Below, one piece after another: positions 1 to 8,170 of a stretch of DNA of 64,000 nt (its first letter is position 1; every line of letters begins with the position of its first letter). A program made the translations under genes and the position numbers. The notes under the pieces were generated by a model. It was not told the origin of the DNA. It did no database searches and saw nothing but the letters and a program-made list of their open reading frames with translations. Origin of the DNA: Salinivibrio kushneri (GTDB lineage Bacteria > Pseudomonadota > Gammaproteobacteria > Enterobacterales > Vibrionaceae); assembly GCF_027286325.1 (NCBI RefSeq), contig NZ_CP114588.1:2195317-2259316 (forward strand), read 5' to 3'.

Positions 1-510
1 AAACGCTTGCCTCGCCATGCCGCCCAACGCTTTGTCGACCATTTACCCGCTGTCATCGATGGCACCTTTAATCACGCGCTAATTGAAGATAACAGCGTCA
101 ATCATTTAATTGTACAAACCTTTAAAAACGTCGCCAAAGCGCATGCCTTTTGTCACCCAGAAGTGGAACGCCGCGAGCTACAAGGCTACCGCGTCATCCA
201 TGGTTTGATGAGCATCTATCGTCCACTCCTCACCTTACCCAGTGAGGTCTTTACGGCTTTAGTCAATGGCGAGCCGGTCAAGCCACAGGCGTCGATATAC
301 ACCCAGCGGCTATTTAAAAAGCTGCCTGAAAAACATAAAAAAGCCTATCGCGATGCGGTACAAAAACAGGCCCTGGAGAAGCAAATCCCTTCTGCCACTG
401 CGCGTGAGTTCTATTTTCGTACTCGCCTGTTGATTGACTATATCAGCGGTATGACGGACCAATACGCATTCGACGAATACCGCGCCTTTCATGTGATTGA
501 AGAGGGCTAA
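1..510 (+). CDS. dgt: dGTPase-family protein, C-terminal part (5' end outside window)
   Basis: This is the last ~169 codons of a gene entering from the left; the frame is open from base 1, so the first TTG at base 7 is not a real start. The visible part is alpha-helical and ends with the segment GMTDQYAFDEYRAFHVIEEG. The pattern MTDxYAxxxYR near the C-terminus is typical of deoxyguanosinetriphosphate triphosphohydrolases, HD-domain enzymes that cleave dGTP to deoxyguanosine and triphosphate. The HD metal-binding residues lie upstream and are not visible, so activity cannot be judged. The gene is followed at once by a strong terminator shared with the convergent symporter gene. The family call is good; which dGTPase subfamily is uncertain. 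Confidence 0.8.
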   Translation, partial: KRLPRHAAQRFVDHLPAVIDGTFNHALIEDNSVNHLIVQTFKNVAKAHAFCHPEVERRELQGYRVIHGLMSIYRPLLTLPSEVFTALVNGEPVKPQASIYTQRLFKKLPEKHKKAYRDAVQKQALEKQIPSATAREFYFRTRLLIDYISGMTDQYAFDEYRAFHVIEEG

Positions 511-543
511 AAAAACCGCTCCGTGGTCGGGAGCGGTTTTTTG
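511..543. terminator. Bidirectional intrinsic terminator between dgt and symporter
   Basis: An inverted repeat AAAACCGCTCC / GGGAGCGGTTTT flanks a short loop, with A-tracts on one side and T-tracts on the other. It starts right after the dgt stop codon and lies 12 bases from the end of the convergent transporter gene, so it can stop transcription from both sides. Confidence 0.9.
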
Positions 544-554
544 CGATGAGGCTA

Positions 555-1799
555 TTAGCCAAAGCGCTTTTGCCACTTATCAATCACCGTGGCACCAATC
601 AAATCGCCTTGCACATTGACCGCGGTACGGAAGGTGTCGAGTGGGCGCTCAATGATCAGCAAAATAGCAATGGCTTCCAGTGGAATACCCGCAGCCAGCA
701 ACACCAACTGCATACCTGACATCGAGCCCGACGGCATGCCCGGTGCGCCTACCGACGAAACCATCGCCATAATGAAGATCATCACAATGCCGGTCGTCGA
801 CAGGTCAATGCCGAACAGCTGTGCGAGGAACACCGCAGCAATGCCTTCAAATAATGCGGTGCCATCCATATTCATCACCGCGCCCAACGGCAAGACCATG
901 CTCGCGGTCGACGGGGTGACCTTGAGCTCGTCTTTGGCAGCCTGCATCGATACGGGCAGTGTCGCAGCACTGGATGAAGTGGCAAACGCCATCGCCAGCG
1001 GTGCAGAGATTGCGCGAAACAGGCTCACAAAGCCAATGCCGCCAGCAACACGTGCAATAAGCGGCAACACGATCAGCGCATGGACCATCGTCAGTCCAAA
1101 CACCAAGGCGGCAAAGCTAAATAGCTGGCCAAATAGATCGTTATCCCCTTGATGGGAGAACTGGAAAACAATCGCGAACACCGCAAATGGTGCCAGCTTA
1201 ATAATCCCTGCCACCATGGTGTTAATGCCTTTATTCAACCCGCGAATGGTCTCGAATAATGGGTGCGACTCTGGCAGTGCGACAATCAGCGAAATGCCAA
1301 ACAAAATGGTGAACACCACAATCGCCAACAGGTTCCCCTGAGTCACTGCGGCAAACGGATTCACCAACGCCATATTAATAAGTTTGGTGGCAATGGCTCC
1401 AGCACCCGCAGCCTCTTGATTGATAAAGCTAATGCTCTCATCCACAGGCGGTGCATTGGTGAGCGGTTGCCATTCGGGCATCATCAGCGCTGCCCCAAGA
1501 CCAAGGGTGATCGCAATGGTAGTGGTAAAACCGTAAAACAAAAGTGTTGCACCACCTAAGCGCTTAAGGCGGACCACATTGCCAATATTACTGATCCCTT
1601 CCAGTAGCGAGAGCAATACCATCACACCGACCACGGCTTTGAGTAGACCGATATAACTGACCTTGGCGAGCATAAGCAATGGATACCACGTGGTCTGCTC
1701 TGCGTTCTCAATGGGGCCGAATACCGTGCCTACCAGCCAAGCTAGTGCGGCCGCCACTGCAATTTGCAATGGCAAAGAATGTCTAAGGGTTTTCCACAT
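555..1799 (-). CDS. Dicarboxylate/amino acid:cation symporter (DAACS family)
   Basis: A 414-residue inner-membrane protein of the glutamate/aspartate/C4-dicarboxylate:cation symporter family (GltP, DctA). Family signatures are visible: the serine-rich re-entrant loop ATSSSAATLPVSM, the NMDGTALFEGIAAVFLAQLFG segment, the second hairpin APGMPSGS, and DTFRTAVNVQGD near the C-terminus, where the aspartate and arginine normally contact substrate. About eight hydrophobic spans are present. The ATG at 1799 is chosen because AGGGAA lies just upstream; an in-frame GTG at 1817 would place this ribosome site inside the gene. The substrate cannot be fixed from sequence; an acidic amino acid or dicarboxylate is likely. 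It is a single-gene unit with terminators on both sides. Confidence 0.88.
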   Translation of the reverse strand: MWKTLRHSLPLQIAVAAALAWLVGTVFGPIENAEQTTWYPLLMLAKVSYIGLLKAVVGVMVLLSLLEGISNIGNVVRLKRLGGATLLFYGFTTTIAITLGLGAALMMPEWQPLTNAPPVDESISFINQEAAGAGAIATKLINMALVNPFAAVTQGNLLAIVVFTILFGISLIVALPESHPLFETIRGLNKGINTMVAGIIKLAPFAVFAIVFQFSHQGDNDLFGQLFSFAALVFGLTMVHALIVLPLIARVAGGIGFVSLFRAISAPLAMAFATSSSAATLPVSMQAAKDELKVTPSTASMVLPLGAVMNMDGTALFEGIAAVFLAQLFGIDLSTTGIVMIFIMAMVSSVGAPGMPSGSMSGMQLVLLAAGIPLEAIAILLIIERPLDTFRTAVNVQGDLIGATVIDKWQKRFG

Positions 1800-2000
1800 T
1801 GTCTTTTCCCTAATCACAGCGTCAAAGCTGCATAATGATGATTTGTCTATTTTTTTGGCGCTAAGAAGCGATAAAGCATACCAAGCTGTTAGGCGGGGCT
1901 CATGTAAAAGTTATGAACAATCTGGAATAACTAGTAACAAAATAGTTGGTGGGTAAATTGTGCCGCACTTTTCTCTACAAAATAAGGAAAGGCCATGATA

Positions 2001-2030
2001 AAAAGCCCGCCTAAAAAGACGGGCTTGTTG
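2001..2030 (-). terminator. Intrinsic terminator after the protease-chaperone operon
   Basis: The stem AAGCCCG / CGGGCTT (2003-2009 with 2020-2026) is followed on the minus strand by a T-run. It sits 20 bases past the stop codon of the 134-aa gene and ends that two-gene operon. Confidence 0.82.
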
Positions 2031-2047
2031 ATAAGCACTATTTTTGT

Positions 2048-2452
2048 TTATTGGGGACGCTGATTTTGCGGATTCAGCTCCAGATTGACAGGCGTGTCCA
2101 ACTCTTGATTTAACGCCTTTTCTAGCTCCGCTACATTGGTACCGGGCGTCGCTTCCAGCAACGCCACCCCATCGAGATAGCTGACTAGGTCAAGGCCATA
2201 TTTCTGTGCTAGCTGGTTGGCGTTCGCCTCACTGGCTTTGACCAAAATCGAGCCAGTGACCGTTAATGGCGCGCTTTGTGCCGATACAGCGACTTTATCG
2301 CCGACCATGACGCCCATTTGCTCGCCACTCATATTACGCGCATTGCTGTCGGTTTCGACAACCACATACTCTTTGCCATTTAGCTGCACCGTGCCTGCGC
2401 TGACACCAAGGCTGATACCCATGACTGCCAGGGCTATCATTAATTTTTTCAT
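2048..2452 (-). CDS. Small secreted protein, likely external chaperone/inhibitor of the adjacent protease
   Basis: A 134-residue protein with a clear signal peptide (MKKLMIALAVMGISLGVSA, cleaved after ASA or nearby). The mature part is about 115 residues, with an I9-propeptide-like pattern of strands and helices and a polar C-terminal tail, ELNPQNQRPQ. The ATG at 2452 has AGGAG upstream and lies 13 bases after the protease stop, so the two genes form one operon. In Aeromonas sobria the kexin-like protease ASP is followed by ORF2, a small secreted protein that helps ASP fold and holds it inactive until it is degraded. Position, size and signal peptide match that arrangement. The functional call is inferred from context more than from residues. 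Confidence 0.68.
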   Translation of the reverse strand: MKKLMIALAVMGISLGVSAGTVQLNGKEYVVVETDSNARNMSGEQMGVMVGDKVAVSAQSAPLTVTGSILVKASEANANQLAQKYGLDLVSYLDGVALLEATPGTNVAELEKALNQELDTPVNLELNPQNQRPQ

Positions 2453-2465
2453 ACTTCGTCTCCTA

Positions 2466-4373
2466 TTAACCGCGGTGACCAATGACACGCAGTGACCATT
2501 GCGTCAATTTACCATCGACGCTGTTATTCGCCATCGATTTCACCTCACCCCCGAGGCTGTATTGACGCGTCTTGCCGTCTGTATCTGTGACGTAGAGTGT
2601 CCATTGACCTTGCGATGCTTCACCATTGAACTTATGGCTGAGCATCAGGTGGTCAGTAAAGCCTTCAGGGTAGGTGCTATCTAGGGTATTCGATAGCATG
2701 CTATTGCGTGGCGACATCAGCACGCTACGGGTACCAGAAGGGGACTCGAGTTCAACCAGCAAATCCGACATACGGCTATGCTCAATCGAGGTGCGCACCT
2801 GTACCGCCTCGATAGTGAGGTTATCGGCCACCTGTACACTGTCTGTGGTGGCCACCGCCCCAGCATCGGCAATCGCTAACCCAGTTTCACCCTGTTGATT
2901 GTGATAAGACCACGCCCAATCAGTGAACACTTGTGCAGGCAATGGCTGATATGTCTTCGCTGCTTCGAGTGCCGCATTAACATCAATCAGGCCGAAACCA
3001 TACGTTGGGCTATACCAGCGCCCTGCAGCATTTTGCTGCCAACCTTCAAGGCCGGTTACCGTGCGATCGCCTCCTTGTGCGGTGCGATAGGTTAAGCGTA
3101 CCGCTGAACGACCCGCATCCACACGTGTCGCGGTTGTTGCTAATAGGTGGCGAATATCGCGCTGCGATAGGTTCGGGTAGGCTGACATCATCAACGCAAA
3201 TGCCCCCGAGGTATTTGGCGCGGCGGAAGACGTCCCGTTCATCACGCTGTTGAAATCACAGGTATTGTCGATGTCCGTACCACCATGAAGGTCATGCGAG
3301 TCGTAGGGAATACGATCATCGCGGTTATAGCCCATGGTACAGCCAGTCAAATCTGTCGTGATATGTGCCGGTTTATTGGTGCCATACTCGCCACCCGGTG
3401 CTGTCAGGAATACACTGCTGCCGACCGACGAGTAGGATGAGCGTTCACCATCCGCATTCAACGCGCTCACCGTCACGTTCCAATAGTTGGCATTACTGGA
3501 TGATTGGTTGCTGTTTTGCCATGGAAGACCATGATTATCATCCACAGGCCCGAAGCGCTGACGATTAAAAGATGTGCGCTTGTAACCGTTCCCCGCCGAT
3601 TTAATGAAAACTGCGCCAAGTCCGCCAAAGGCTTCCGTGCTCATTTTTTTGTACTGGGCGTTTTGACGACCATCATAGCTCATCGGATCATCACTGTAAG
3701 GATAACTGCGGATACCAGAGCCGCCATAGCTTTGGTTAAACACGCGTACATCATCCGAGTAACCTTCGCGGCCATGGCTAATTTCCCACGCATTCTGGCT
3801 TTGATATTCGAGATAGTTATAGCCTTGCAGGTTGGCAAGCGGCGCAACCCCCATACCACCAATACCGTTGTCCCGCACCGCAGCGATGATCCCCGCGACC
3901 GAGGTACCATGGGCGGTATTACGACTGCTCCAGCCTTCCGGGGTCGGGTCATCATCACGATTAACGAAATCGTAAGACTTTCCGGCTCGGACGTTAGCGG
4001 CCAGATCGGGATGGGCAATTTCTAAGCCATCATCGACAACGGCGACGTTAACGTTTTGTCCGAGCACATCTTGACGATGGGCTAACCATACGTTGAGGTC
4101 ATTACCCGGTTGGCCTCCTTCACGCGCAAAAGCATTTTGACCACGGTTAAGCAAATGCCATTGTTCGGCCGTAAAGGGATCGTCACCGGGCAAGCAACGC
4201 TCATCACTGGTGCGGCTACCATCAATACCGTTAGCTCCAACCAGTGATACACACGCTTGTGGCTCTGGATCGGTGGGAGGATCAACAGGATCGGGCACTT
4301 GAGCCATCGCCCACACCCCGGAGGTATGAAAAAGTGCGCCGATGATCAGCGCAAGAGAGCTGTGTTTGTGCAT
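2466..4373 (-). CDS. Secreted kexin-like subtilase with P domain (Aeromonas ASP-like)
   Basis: A 635-residue exported serine protease of the subtilase S8B (kexin/furin-like) group. An N-terminal signal peptide (residues 1-~24) is followed by a short Pro/Asp-rich linker. The catalytic triad is complete: Asp114 in AVVDDGLEIAHPDL, His155 in NTAHGTSVAGI and Ser382 in MNGTSSAAPNTSG, with the oxyanion Asn262 in SAGNGY. A P domain (about residues 485-620) follows, containing MSDLLVELESPSGTRSVLMS. There is no inhibitory propeptide of usual length, which fits a protease that depends on a separate chaperone, here the gene 13 bases downstream. The ATG at 4373 has AAGGA upstream. It likely acts outside the cell on proteins or peptides, perhaps after paired basic residues as in the family. 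Confidence 0.9.
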   Translation of the reverse strand: MHKHSSLALIIGALFHTSGVWAMAQVPDPVDPPTDPEPQACVSLVGANGIDGSRTSDERCLPGDDPFTAEQWHLLNRGQNAFAREGGQPGNDLNVWLAHRQDVLGQNVNVAVVDDGLEIAHPDLAANVRAGKSYDFVNRDDDPTPEGWSSRNTAHGTSVAGIIAAVRDNGIGGMGVAPLANLQGYNYLEYQSQNAWEISHGREGYSDDVRVFNQSYGGSGIRSYPYSDDPMSYDGRQNAQYKKMSTEAFGGLGAVFIKSAGNGYKRTSFNRQRFGPVDDNHGLPWQNSNQSSSNANYWNVTVSALNADGERSSYSSVGSSVFLTAPGGEYGTNKPAHITTDLTGCTMGYNRDDRIPYDSHDLHGGTDIDNTCDFNSVMNGTSSAAPNTSGAFALMMSAYPNLSQRDIRHLLATTATRVDAGRSAVRLTYRTAQGGDRTVTGLEGWQQNAAGRWYSPTYGFGLIDVNAALEAAKTYQPLPAQVFTDWAWSYHNQQGETGLAIADAGAVATTDSVQVADNLTIEAVQVRTSIEHSRMSDLLVELESPSGTRSVLMSPRNSMLSNTLDSTYPEGFTDHLMLSHKFNGEASQGQWTLYVTDTDGKTRQYSLGGEVKSMANNSVDGKLTQWSLRVIGHRG

Positions 4374-4403
4374 TTATCATTCCTTTTTACACTAACTAGA
4401 CAT

Positions 4404-4421
4404 GTCTCAATTATGAGAGAC
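4404..4421. promoter_or_regulatory. Inverted repeat upstream of the protease gene
   Basis: A GTCTC / GAGAC inverted repeat with an 8-base A/T-rich centre lies 31-48 bases upstream of the protease start, in an otherwise A/T-rich intergenic stretch (4374-4627). It could be an operator or an RNA hairpin in the leader. No regulator can be named. Confidence 0.3.
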
Positions 4422-4476
4422 CCATCATTAGTAAAAAGAAATAACTTCAATAGAAACAAGCTATTAAAAGAAACGT

Positions 4477-4508
4477 GATCTTATGCCTAATTATCAAAGC
4501 ATAAGATC
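4477..4508. repeat. Perfect 10-bp inverted repeat in the intergenic region
   Basis: GATCTTATGC (4477-4486) is repeated in inverse as GCATAAGATC (4499-4508) around a 12-base loop. It lies between the eutC-like stop (4628) and the protease start (4373). It may end the eutBC-like transcript or bind a protein. The flanks have no long T-run, so a simple intrinsic terminator is not clear. Confidence 0.5.
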
Positions 4509-4627
4509 TAATTAGTTGAACAAAACCTGCAAAAATTAACCGCTTTGTTACATAGGCATGCAAGGAATGTGAAGTGGAAAACACTTATTGTGTAATAAGA
4601 TATACCTTTTTGTTTTATGCGACAGCA

Positions 4628-5587
4628 TCAATCACTGGGTCCCCCCTCCGTCTTACACAATTCACTGACTACATAATTGGCAATTGCCGTATCCTGCACC
4701 CCGGTTCCAGTCAAATCACACACGGTGATCGCCGCATCACCTCGCGCAATGGGGCGCCCCGACGCCACCGTTTTCCCTAACTCTTCCACACATCGTGACA
4801 GTGCCAGTCCTTTTAGCTCACCCAACACCTCTGACTGAGCACGTCTATCCACCAGCACCCAATCAGCGTTGTGCAATATATGAGGGTCAAGCTCGCGCTT
4901 CTCTGCGCTATCCGAGCCCATTGCCGTAACATGGGCGCCCTTGGGAATGTCTTGCCAATGCAAAATCGGCTGTTTAGCCGGCGTCGTGGTGACAATAATA
5001 TCGGCCTGTTGACAAGCCTGCGCCACATCCTGATGGGGGATCACTCGCACCCCCAGTTCGGCCTCAACGTCCGCTTTATACCGCTTTGCTTGTGCACTGT
5101 CTCGTGCCCAAACATGAACCGTATCTATTTCTCTAACCAGTTTGAGCGCGGCCACTTGCAACCTTGCTTGCGTGCCCGCCCCCAACACAGCGACGGTTTT
5201 AGCATTATTACGCGCGCAGTACTTAGCACTTAACGCTCCGGCTAGAGCCGTACGCACATCCGTGAGGTATCCTTCATCAAACAGCACGGCTTCCACCACA
5301 CCGGTTGATGCCGAGAACACGACCATCAAACCATTAAGGCTCGGCAAACCTATCGACGGGTTATCGAAAAAACCGGGACTGACTTTAATCGCAAACCGCT
5401 CAGCGCCTTTGATGTGAGCGGTTTTCACATCGACTTCACCGTTGTGCTCGTGAATGGCCATGCTTAACACTGGTGGCATGGTTACCTCCCCACGTCCCAA
5501 CGCACTGAAGGCACTTTCAATCACACTGAGACTGTGCCGATTAAACGTCGCGACAGATTCAATTTGCTGACGATGATATAGCTGCAT
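4628..5587 (-). CDS. Ornithine cyclodeaminase/mu-crystallin family protein (EutC-like)
   Basis: A 319-residue member of the ornithine cyclodeaminase/mu-crystallin family. The nucleotide-binding Rossmann motif is visible (AVLGAGTQARLQVAAL), as are the family segments SASTGVVEAVLFDEGYLTDVRTA and AHVTAMGSDSAEKRELDP. It follows a serine/threonine dehydratase-like gene by 38 bases. That pair matches EutB-EutC of the ectoine utilisation loci and also the related BhcB/BhcD pair (beta-hydroxyaspartate dehydratase and iminosuccinate reductase). The ATG at 5587 is preferred because AGGAG lies upstream; a longer reading to 5611 lacks this. It is probably an NAD(P)-dependent imine reductase or cyclodeaminase; the substrate is not determined. 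No other ectoine catabolism gene is in the window. Confidence 0.82.
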   Translation of the reverse strand: MQLYHRQQIESVATFNRHSLSVIESAFSALGRGEVTMPPVLSMAIHEHNGEVDVKTAHIKGAERFAIKVSPGFFDNPSIGLPSLNGLMVVFSASTGVVEAVLFDEGYLTDVRTALAGALSAKYCARNNAKTVAVLGAGTQARLQVAALKLVREIDTVHVWARDSAQAKRYKADVEAELGVRVIPHQDVAQACQQADIIVTTTPAKQPILHWQDIPKGAHVTAMGSDSAEKRELDPHILHNADWVLVDRRAQSEVLGELKGLALSRCVEELGKTVASGRPIARGDAAITVCDLTGTGVQDTAIANYVVSELCKTEGGPSD

Positions 5588-5625
5588 ACGGGCTCCTTTG
5601 GCACTTACCAAGATTTAACCATGAG

Positions 5626-6606
5626 CTAAGGACGAACCTGCTCACTTAATGCCATGACCGCACTCAGGGTGTCAGTTGACACATTGTTTCCACTAACCAC
5701 GATCACCACTTTCTTGTCCTGCCAATCTAACTGGTGTTGACGTGCAGCGGCTAACCCCACTACGGCGGCACCTTCTACCCACCTATTTTCGCACTGCCAC
5801 ATATCGATCATCGCACGGGCGATATACGCTTCATCCACTTGATAATGTTGCGTCATCACTTGGGGCACTAGGGCAAAGGTGTATTGGTTAGTCAGGCCAA
5901 TGCCACCCCCAAGACTATCAGCCAACGATTCAGACTCCGGCACCGCGACTGGCTTCCCCGCTATTATGCTTTCATGCATAGCAGCCCCATCACGAATAGA
6001 GACGCCAATCAGGTCGATATGTGGGGCGATGGTACGCGCCGCTAAACCAATTCCTCCTACCAAGCCGCCCCCCGATAAGCCGGCGACAATCACATCAACA
6101 TCTGGCGCATCTTCAAGGATCTCAAGCCCAATGGTCCCTTGTCCGGCAATAATATCGGGATGATCAAAGGGAGGGATATAGCACAAACCATCACGCGAAA
6201 CAGCCTCGAGCGCGGCTTGCTCGGCCTCATCTTGCGAGCGTCCCACAACCCACACTCGCGCCCCCATTGCTTTGACAGCGTCCACTTTATTGTCGGGCAC
6301 CAACGAAGAGAGACACACGGTCGCCGGGATCCCTAGCTGCTTCGCGGCGTAGGCAAGCGCACGCCCATGGTTGCCTGTCGAGCAGGTGATCACACCACGC
6401 TCACGCAGCGCCTGAGGCAACCGACTCAATGCGTAGGTGGCGCCGCGTAATTTAAACGCGCCTGTCGGCTGGCTCGTTTCTAGCTTCAACCAAATTTGTG
6501 CTTGGTAACGCTTAGAGAGCGCCGGTGAATAAACAAGCGGTGTGCGCGCCGCCACTGGCTTTATCGCTTGGCGGGCAAGGTATATATCATACAGGCTCGG
6601 TGACAC
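5626..6606 (-). CDS. PLP-dependent serine/threonine dehydratase-like enzyme (EutB-like)
   Basis: A 326-residue fold-type II PLP enzyme. The PLP lysine is Lys52 in QPTGAFKLRGA, the substrate/cofactor loop is CSTGNHGRALAYAA, and the glycine-rich phosphate-binding loop is AGLSGGGLVGGIG. Its length fits serine racemase, catabolic threonine dehydratase or EutB without a regulatory ACT domain. The start is a GTG at 6606 with a strong GAGGAGG site. It is the first gene of a two-gene operon with the EutC-like gene. The expected product of this enzyme class is a 2-oxo acid, or the enamine/imine the next enzyme could reduce. Ectoine-derived or hydroxyaspartate substrates are possible but unproven. Confidence 0.82.
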   Translation of the reverse strand: MSPSLYDIYLARQAIKPVAARTPLVYSPALSKRYQAQIWLKLETSQPTGAFKLRGATYALSRLPQALRERGVITCSTGNHGRALAYAAKQLGIPATVCLSSLVPDNKVDAVKAMGARVWVVGRSQDEAEQAALEAVSRDGLCYIPPFDHPDIIAGQGTIGLEILEDAPDVDVIVAGLSGGGLVGGIGLAARTIAPHIDLIGVSIRDGAAMHESIIAGKPVAVPESESLADSLGGGIGLTNQYTFALVPQVMTQHYQVDEAYIARAMIDMWQCENRWVEGAAVVGLAAARQHQLDWQDKKVVIVVSGNNVSTDTLSAVMALSEQVRP

Positions 6607-6772
6607 ACTCCCTCCTCGTTCGCATTGCTTGGTCAGTCAGCACGGAGAAATACATCACTGTTAGTAAACAGACTAGTTGCCTGACACTCAGGATCCAACC
6701 TTCTATTTTCACCACTGGCACTAAACGTTGGCAGGGCTTATCGCGTAAACTAGCTATAAACGAGGAGTGGTT

Positions 6773-7654
6773 ATGAATTGGATTGAAGCGCACGAAGCAG
6801 GGTTTAGGCTCAGCCTGTTTGCCTTGGTACTGTTGGTGATGCTGTTTGCCGAATGGCGGTGGCCGAAGCGCCAGCTCACTCGCACGAGGCGAGAGCGTTG
6901 GTCAGGGAATATCTTACTGACGGTATTTAATACCCTCACGTTGCGTGTACTCGCACCGATTTCTGCAGTGGGTGCGGCCAGTTTTGCCGCCGCCTCTGGT
7001 TTTGGCGTTTTTAATCAATTTTCGCTCCCTGAATGGGTCGCGGTTCTCGTCACATTAGTTGTGATGGATATGGCGATTTGGTACCAACACAAACTCTTCC
7101 ACCAGGTGCCATGGCTGTGGCGGCTGCACCTGGTACATCATGCTGATATGGATATTGACGTCACCACAGGCGCACGCTTTCACACGGTGGAAATCTGGCT
7201 GTCGATGGCCATTAAGTGCGTGTTAGTCGCGCTACTTGGCGCACCTGTTGTCGCCGTGATCGTGTTTGAAACGCTACTCAGCGGGATGGCGATGTTTAAT
7301 CACAGTAATGTTTGTCTCCCCAAGCGCGTAGATGCTTGGTTACGTCGCTTTATCGTCACACCAGATATGCACCGGGTGCATCACTCCACCCGTTTTCATG
7401 AATGCAACGCCAATTACGGATTCAACCTTTCATGCTGGGATCGCTGGTTTAATACCTATGTGCCACAGCCACGCAAAGGACACCGTAAAATGCGAATTGG
7501 CTTAAGCGAAGTCAGCCAACCTACTGATGCCAGTAATATTTTTGGAATGCTGCGTTTACCCCTCCGGTGGCGTATACTGCAACACGCCTATCAACACAAA
7601 AAGGAGAGCTGGGCGCATGAAGCAGGTGATCGTCACGTCCAAAAACCCCGCTAA
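6773..7654 (+). CDS. Sterol desaturase/fatty acid hydroxylase family membrane protein
   Basis: A 293-residue integral membrane protein with the di-iron histidine clusters of the fatty acid hydroxylase superfamily: HKLFH, then HLVHH, then HSN and HRVHH. Four hydrophobic spans are visible before and between the clusters. These enzymes hydroxylate or desaturate lipid or other hydrophobic substrates; bacteria have no single conserved substrate. The ATG at 6773 is chosen with GAGGAG five bases before it; a GTG six bases upstream lies inside that site. The last 38 bases overlap the start of yjjX, whose ribosome site lies within this gene, so the two are probably co-transcribed. The family is clear, the substrate unknown. 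Confidence 0.85.
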   Translation: MNWIEAHEAGFRLSLFALVLLVMLFAEWRWPKRQLTRTRRERWSGNILLTVFNTLTLRVLAPISAVGAASFAAASGFGVFNQFSLPEWVAVLVTLVVMDMAIWYQHKLFHQVPWLWRLHLVHHADMDIDVTTGARFHTVEIWLSMAIKCVLVALLGAPVVAVIVFETLLSGMAMFNHSNVCLPKRVDAWLRRFIVTPDMHRVHHSTRFHECNANYGFNLSCWDRWFNTYVPQPRKGHRKMRIGLSEVSQPTDASNIFGMLRLPLRWRILQHAYQHKKESWAHEAGDRHVQKPR

Positions 7655-8132
7655 AATCGCCGCGGTTGAAGCCGCGTTTTGTGACGCTTTTCCCGACACC
7701 CTTTTCACTTTTACCGGCGTCTCTGTGCCGAGCGATGTCCCCGCACAACCAATGACCGAGAAAGAGACCTATGCCGGCGCGTGCAACCGCGTTCATCATG
7801 CCAAAGCGGAGTACAAAGGAGATTTTTATGTCGGGGTAGAAGCCGGCTTAGACGGCCAACATACCTTTGCTTGGATGGTGATAGATGATGGGACAACGCA
7901 AGGCGAAGCACGCTCTGCCTCACTGCCACTGCCGCAAGAGGCGTTAAAAGCCCTGCATCAAGGGGAAGAGCTTGGCGATGTGATGGACAGGATGTTTGCC
8001 ACTGAAAATGTAAAACAAAAAGGTGGCGCCATTGGCATGCTCACCGGGCATCGATTAACGCGCTCGAGTGTTTACCATCAAGCGCTAATCATGGCGCTGA
8101 TTCCTTTTATGCACCCGCACTTGTATCGTTAA
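7617..8132 (+). CDS. yjjX: Inosine/xanthosine triphosphatase
   Basis: A 171-residue protein with the YjjX signatures: the N-terminal MKQVIVTSKNPAKIAAVEAAF, then VPAQPMTEKETYAGA and the glycine segment YVGVEAGL. YjjX hydrolyses ITP and XTP and is thought to clear oxidised or deaminated purine nucleotides. The ATG at 7617 has AAGGAG about 11 bases upstream, and length from this start equals the family norm (~170). A longer in-frame reading to 7527 has no support. It overlaps the end of the hydroxylase-family gene by 38 bases. In other gammaproteobacteria yjjX lies near trpR and slt, as here. Confidence 0.92.
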   Translation: MKQVIVTSKNPAKIAAVEAAFCDAFPDTLFTFTGVSVPSDVPAQPMTEKETYAGACNRVHHAKAEYKGDFYVGVEAGLDGQHTFAWMVIDDGTTQGEARSASLPLPQEALKALHQGEELGDVMDRMFATENVKQKGGAIGMLTGHRLTRSSVYHQALIMALIPFMHPHLYR

Positions 8133-8136
8133 CGCC

Positions 8137-8161
8137 AAAAAACGGAGCCTTATGGCTCCGC
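8137..8161 (-). terminator. Intrinsic terminator for the lipoprotein gene
   Basis: The stem CGGAGCC / GGCTCCG (8143-8149 and 8154-8160) is followed on the minus strand by a run of six Ts. It lies directly after the lipoprotein stop at 8171. The plus-strand side has no T-run, so it serves the minus-strand gene best. Confidence 0.82.
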
Positions 8162-8170
8162 TTCAGAACA

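Noticed and set aside
589..1152. 187-residue plus-strand open frame inside the symporter gene
   Set aside because: It is a shadow of a conserved membrane transporter on the other strand, with low-complexity composition.
3504..4025. 173-residue plus-strand open frame inside the protease gene
   Set aside because: It is antisense to a clear subtilase with a full catalytic triad and has no family features of its own.
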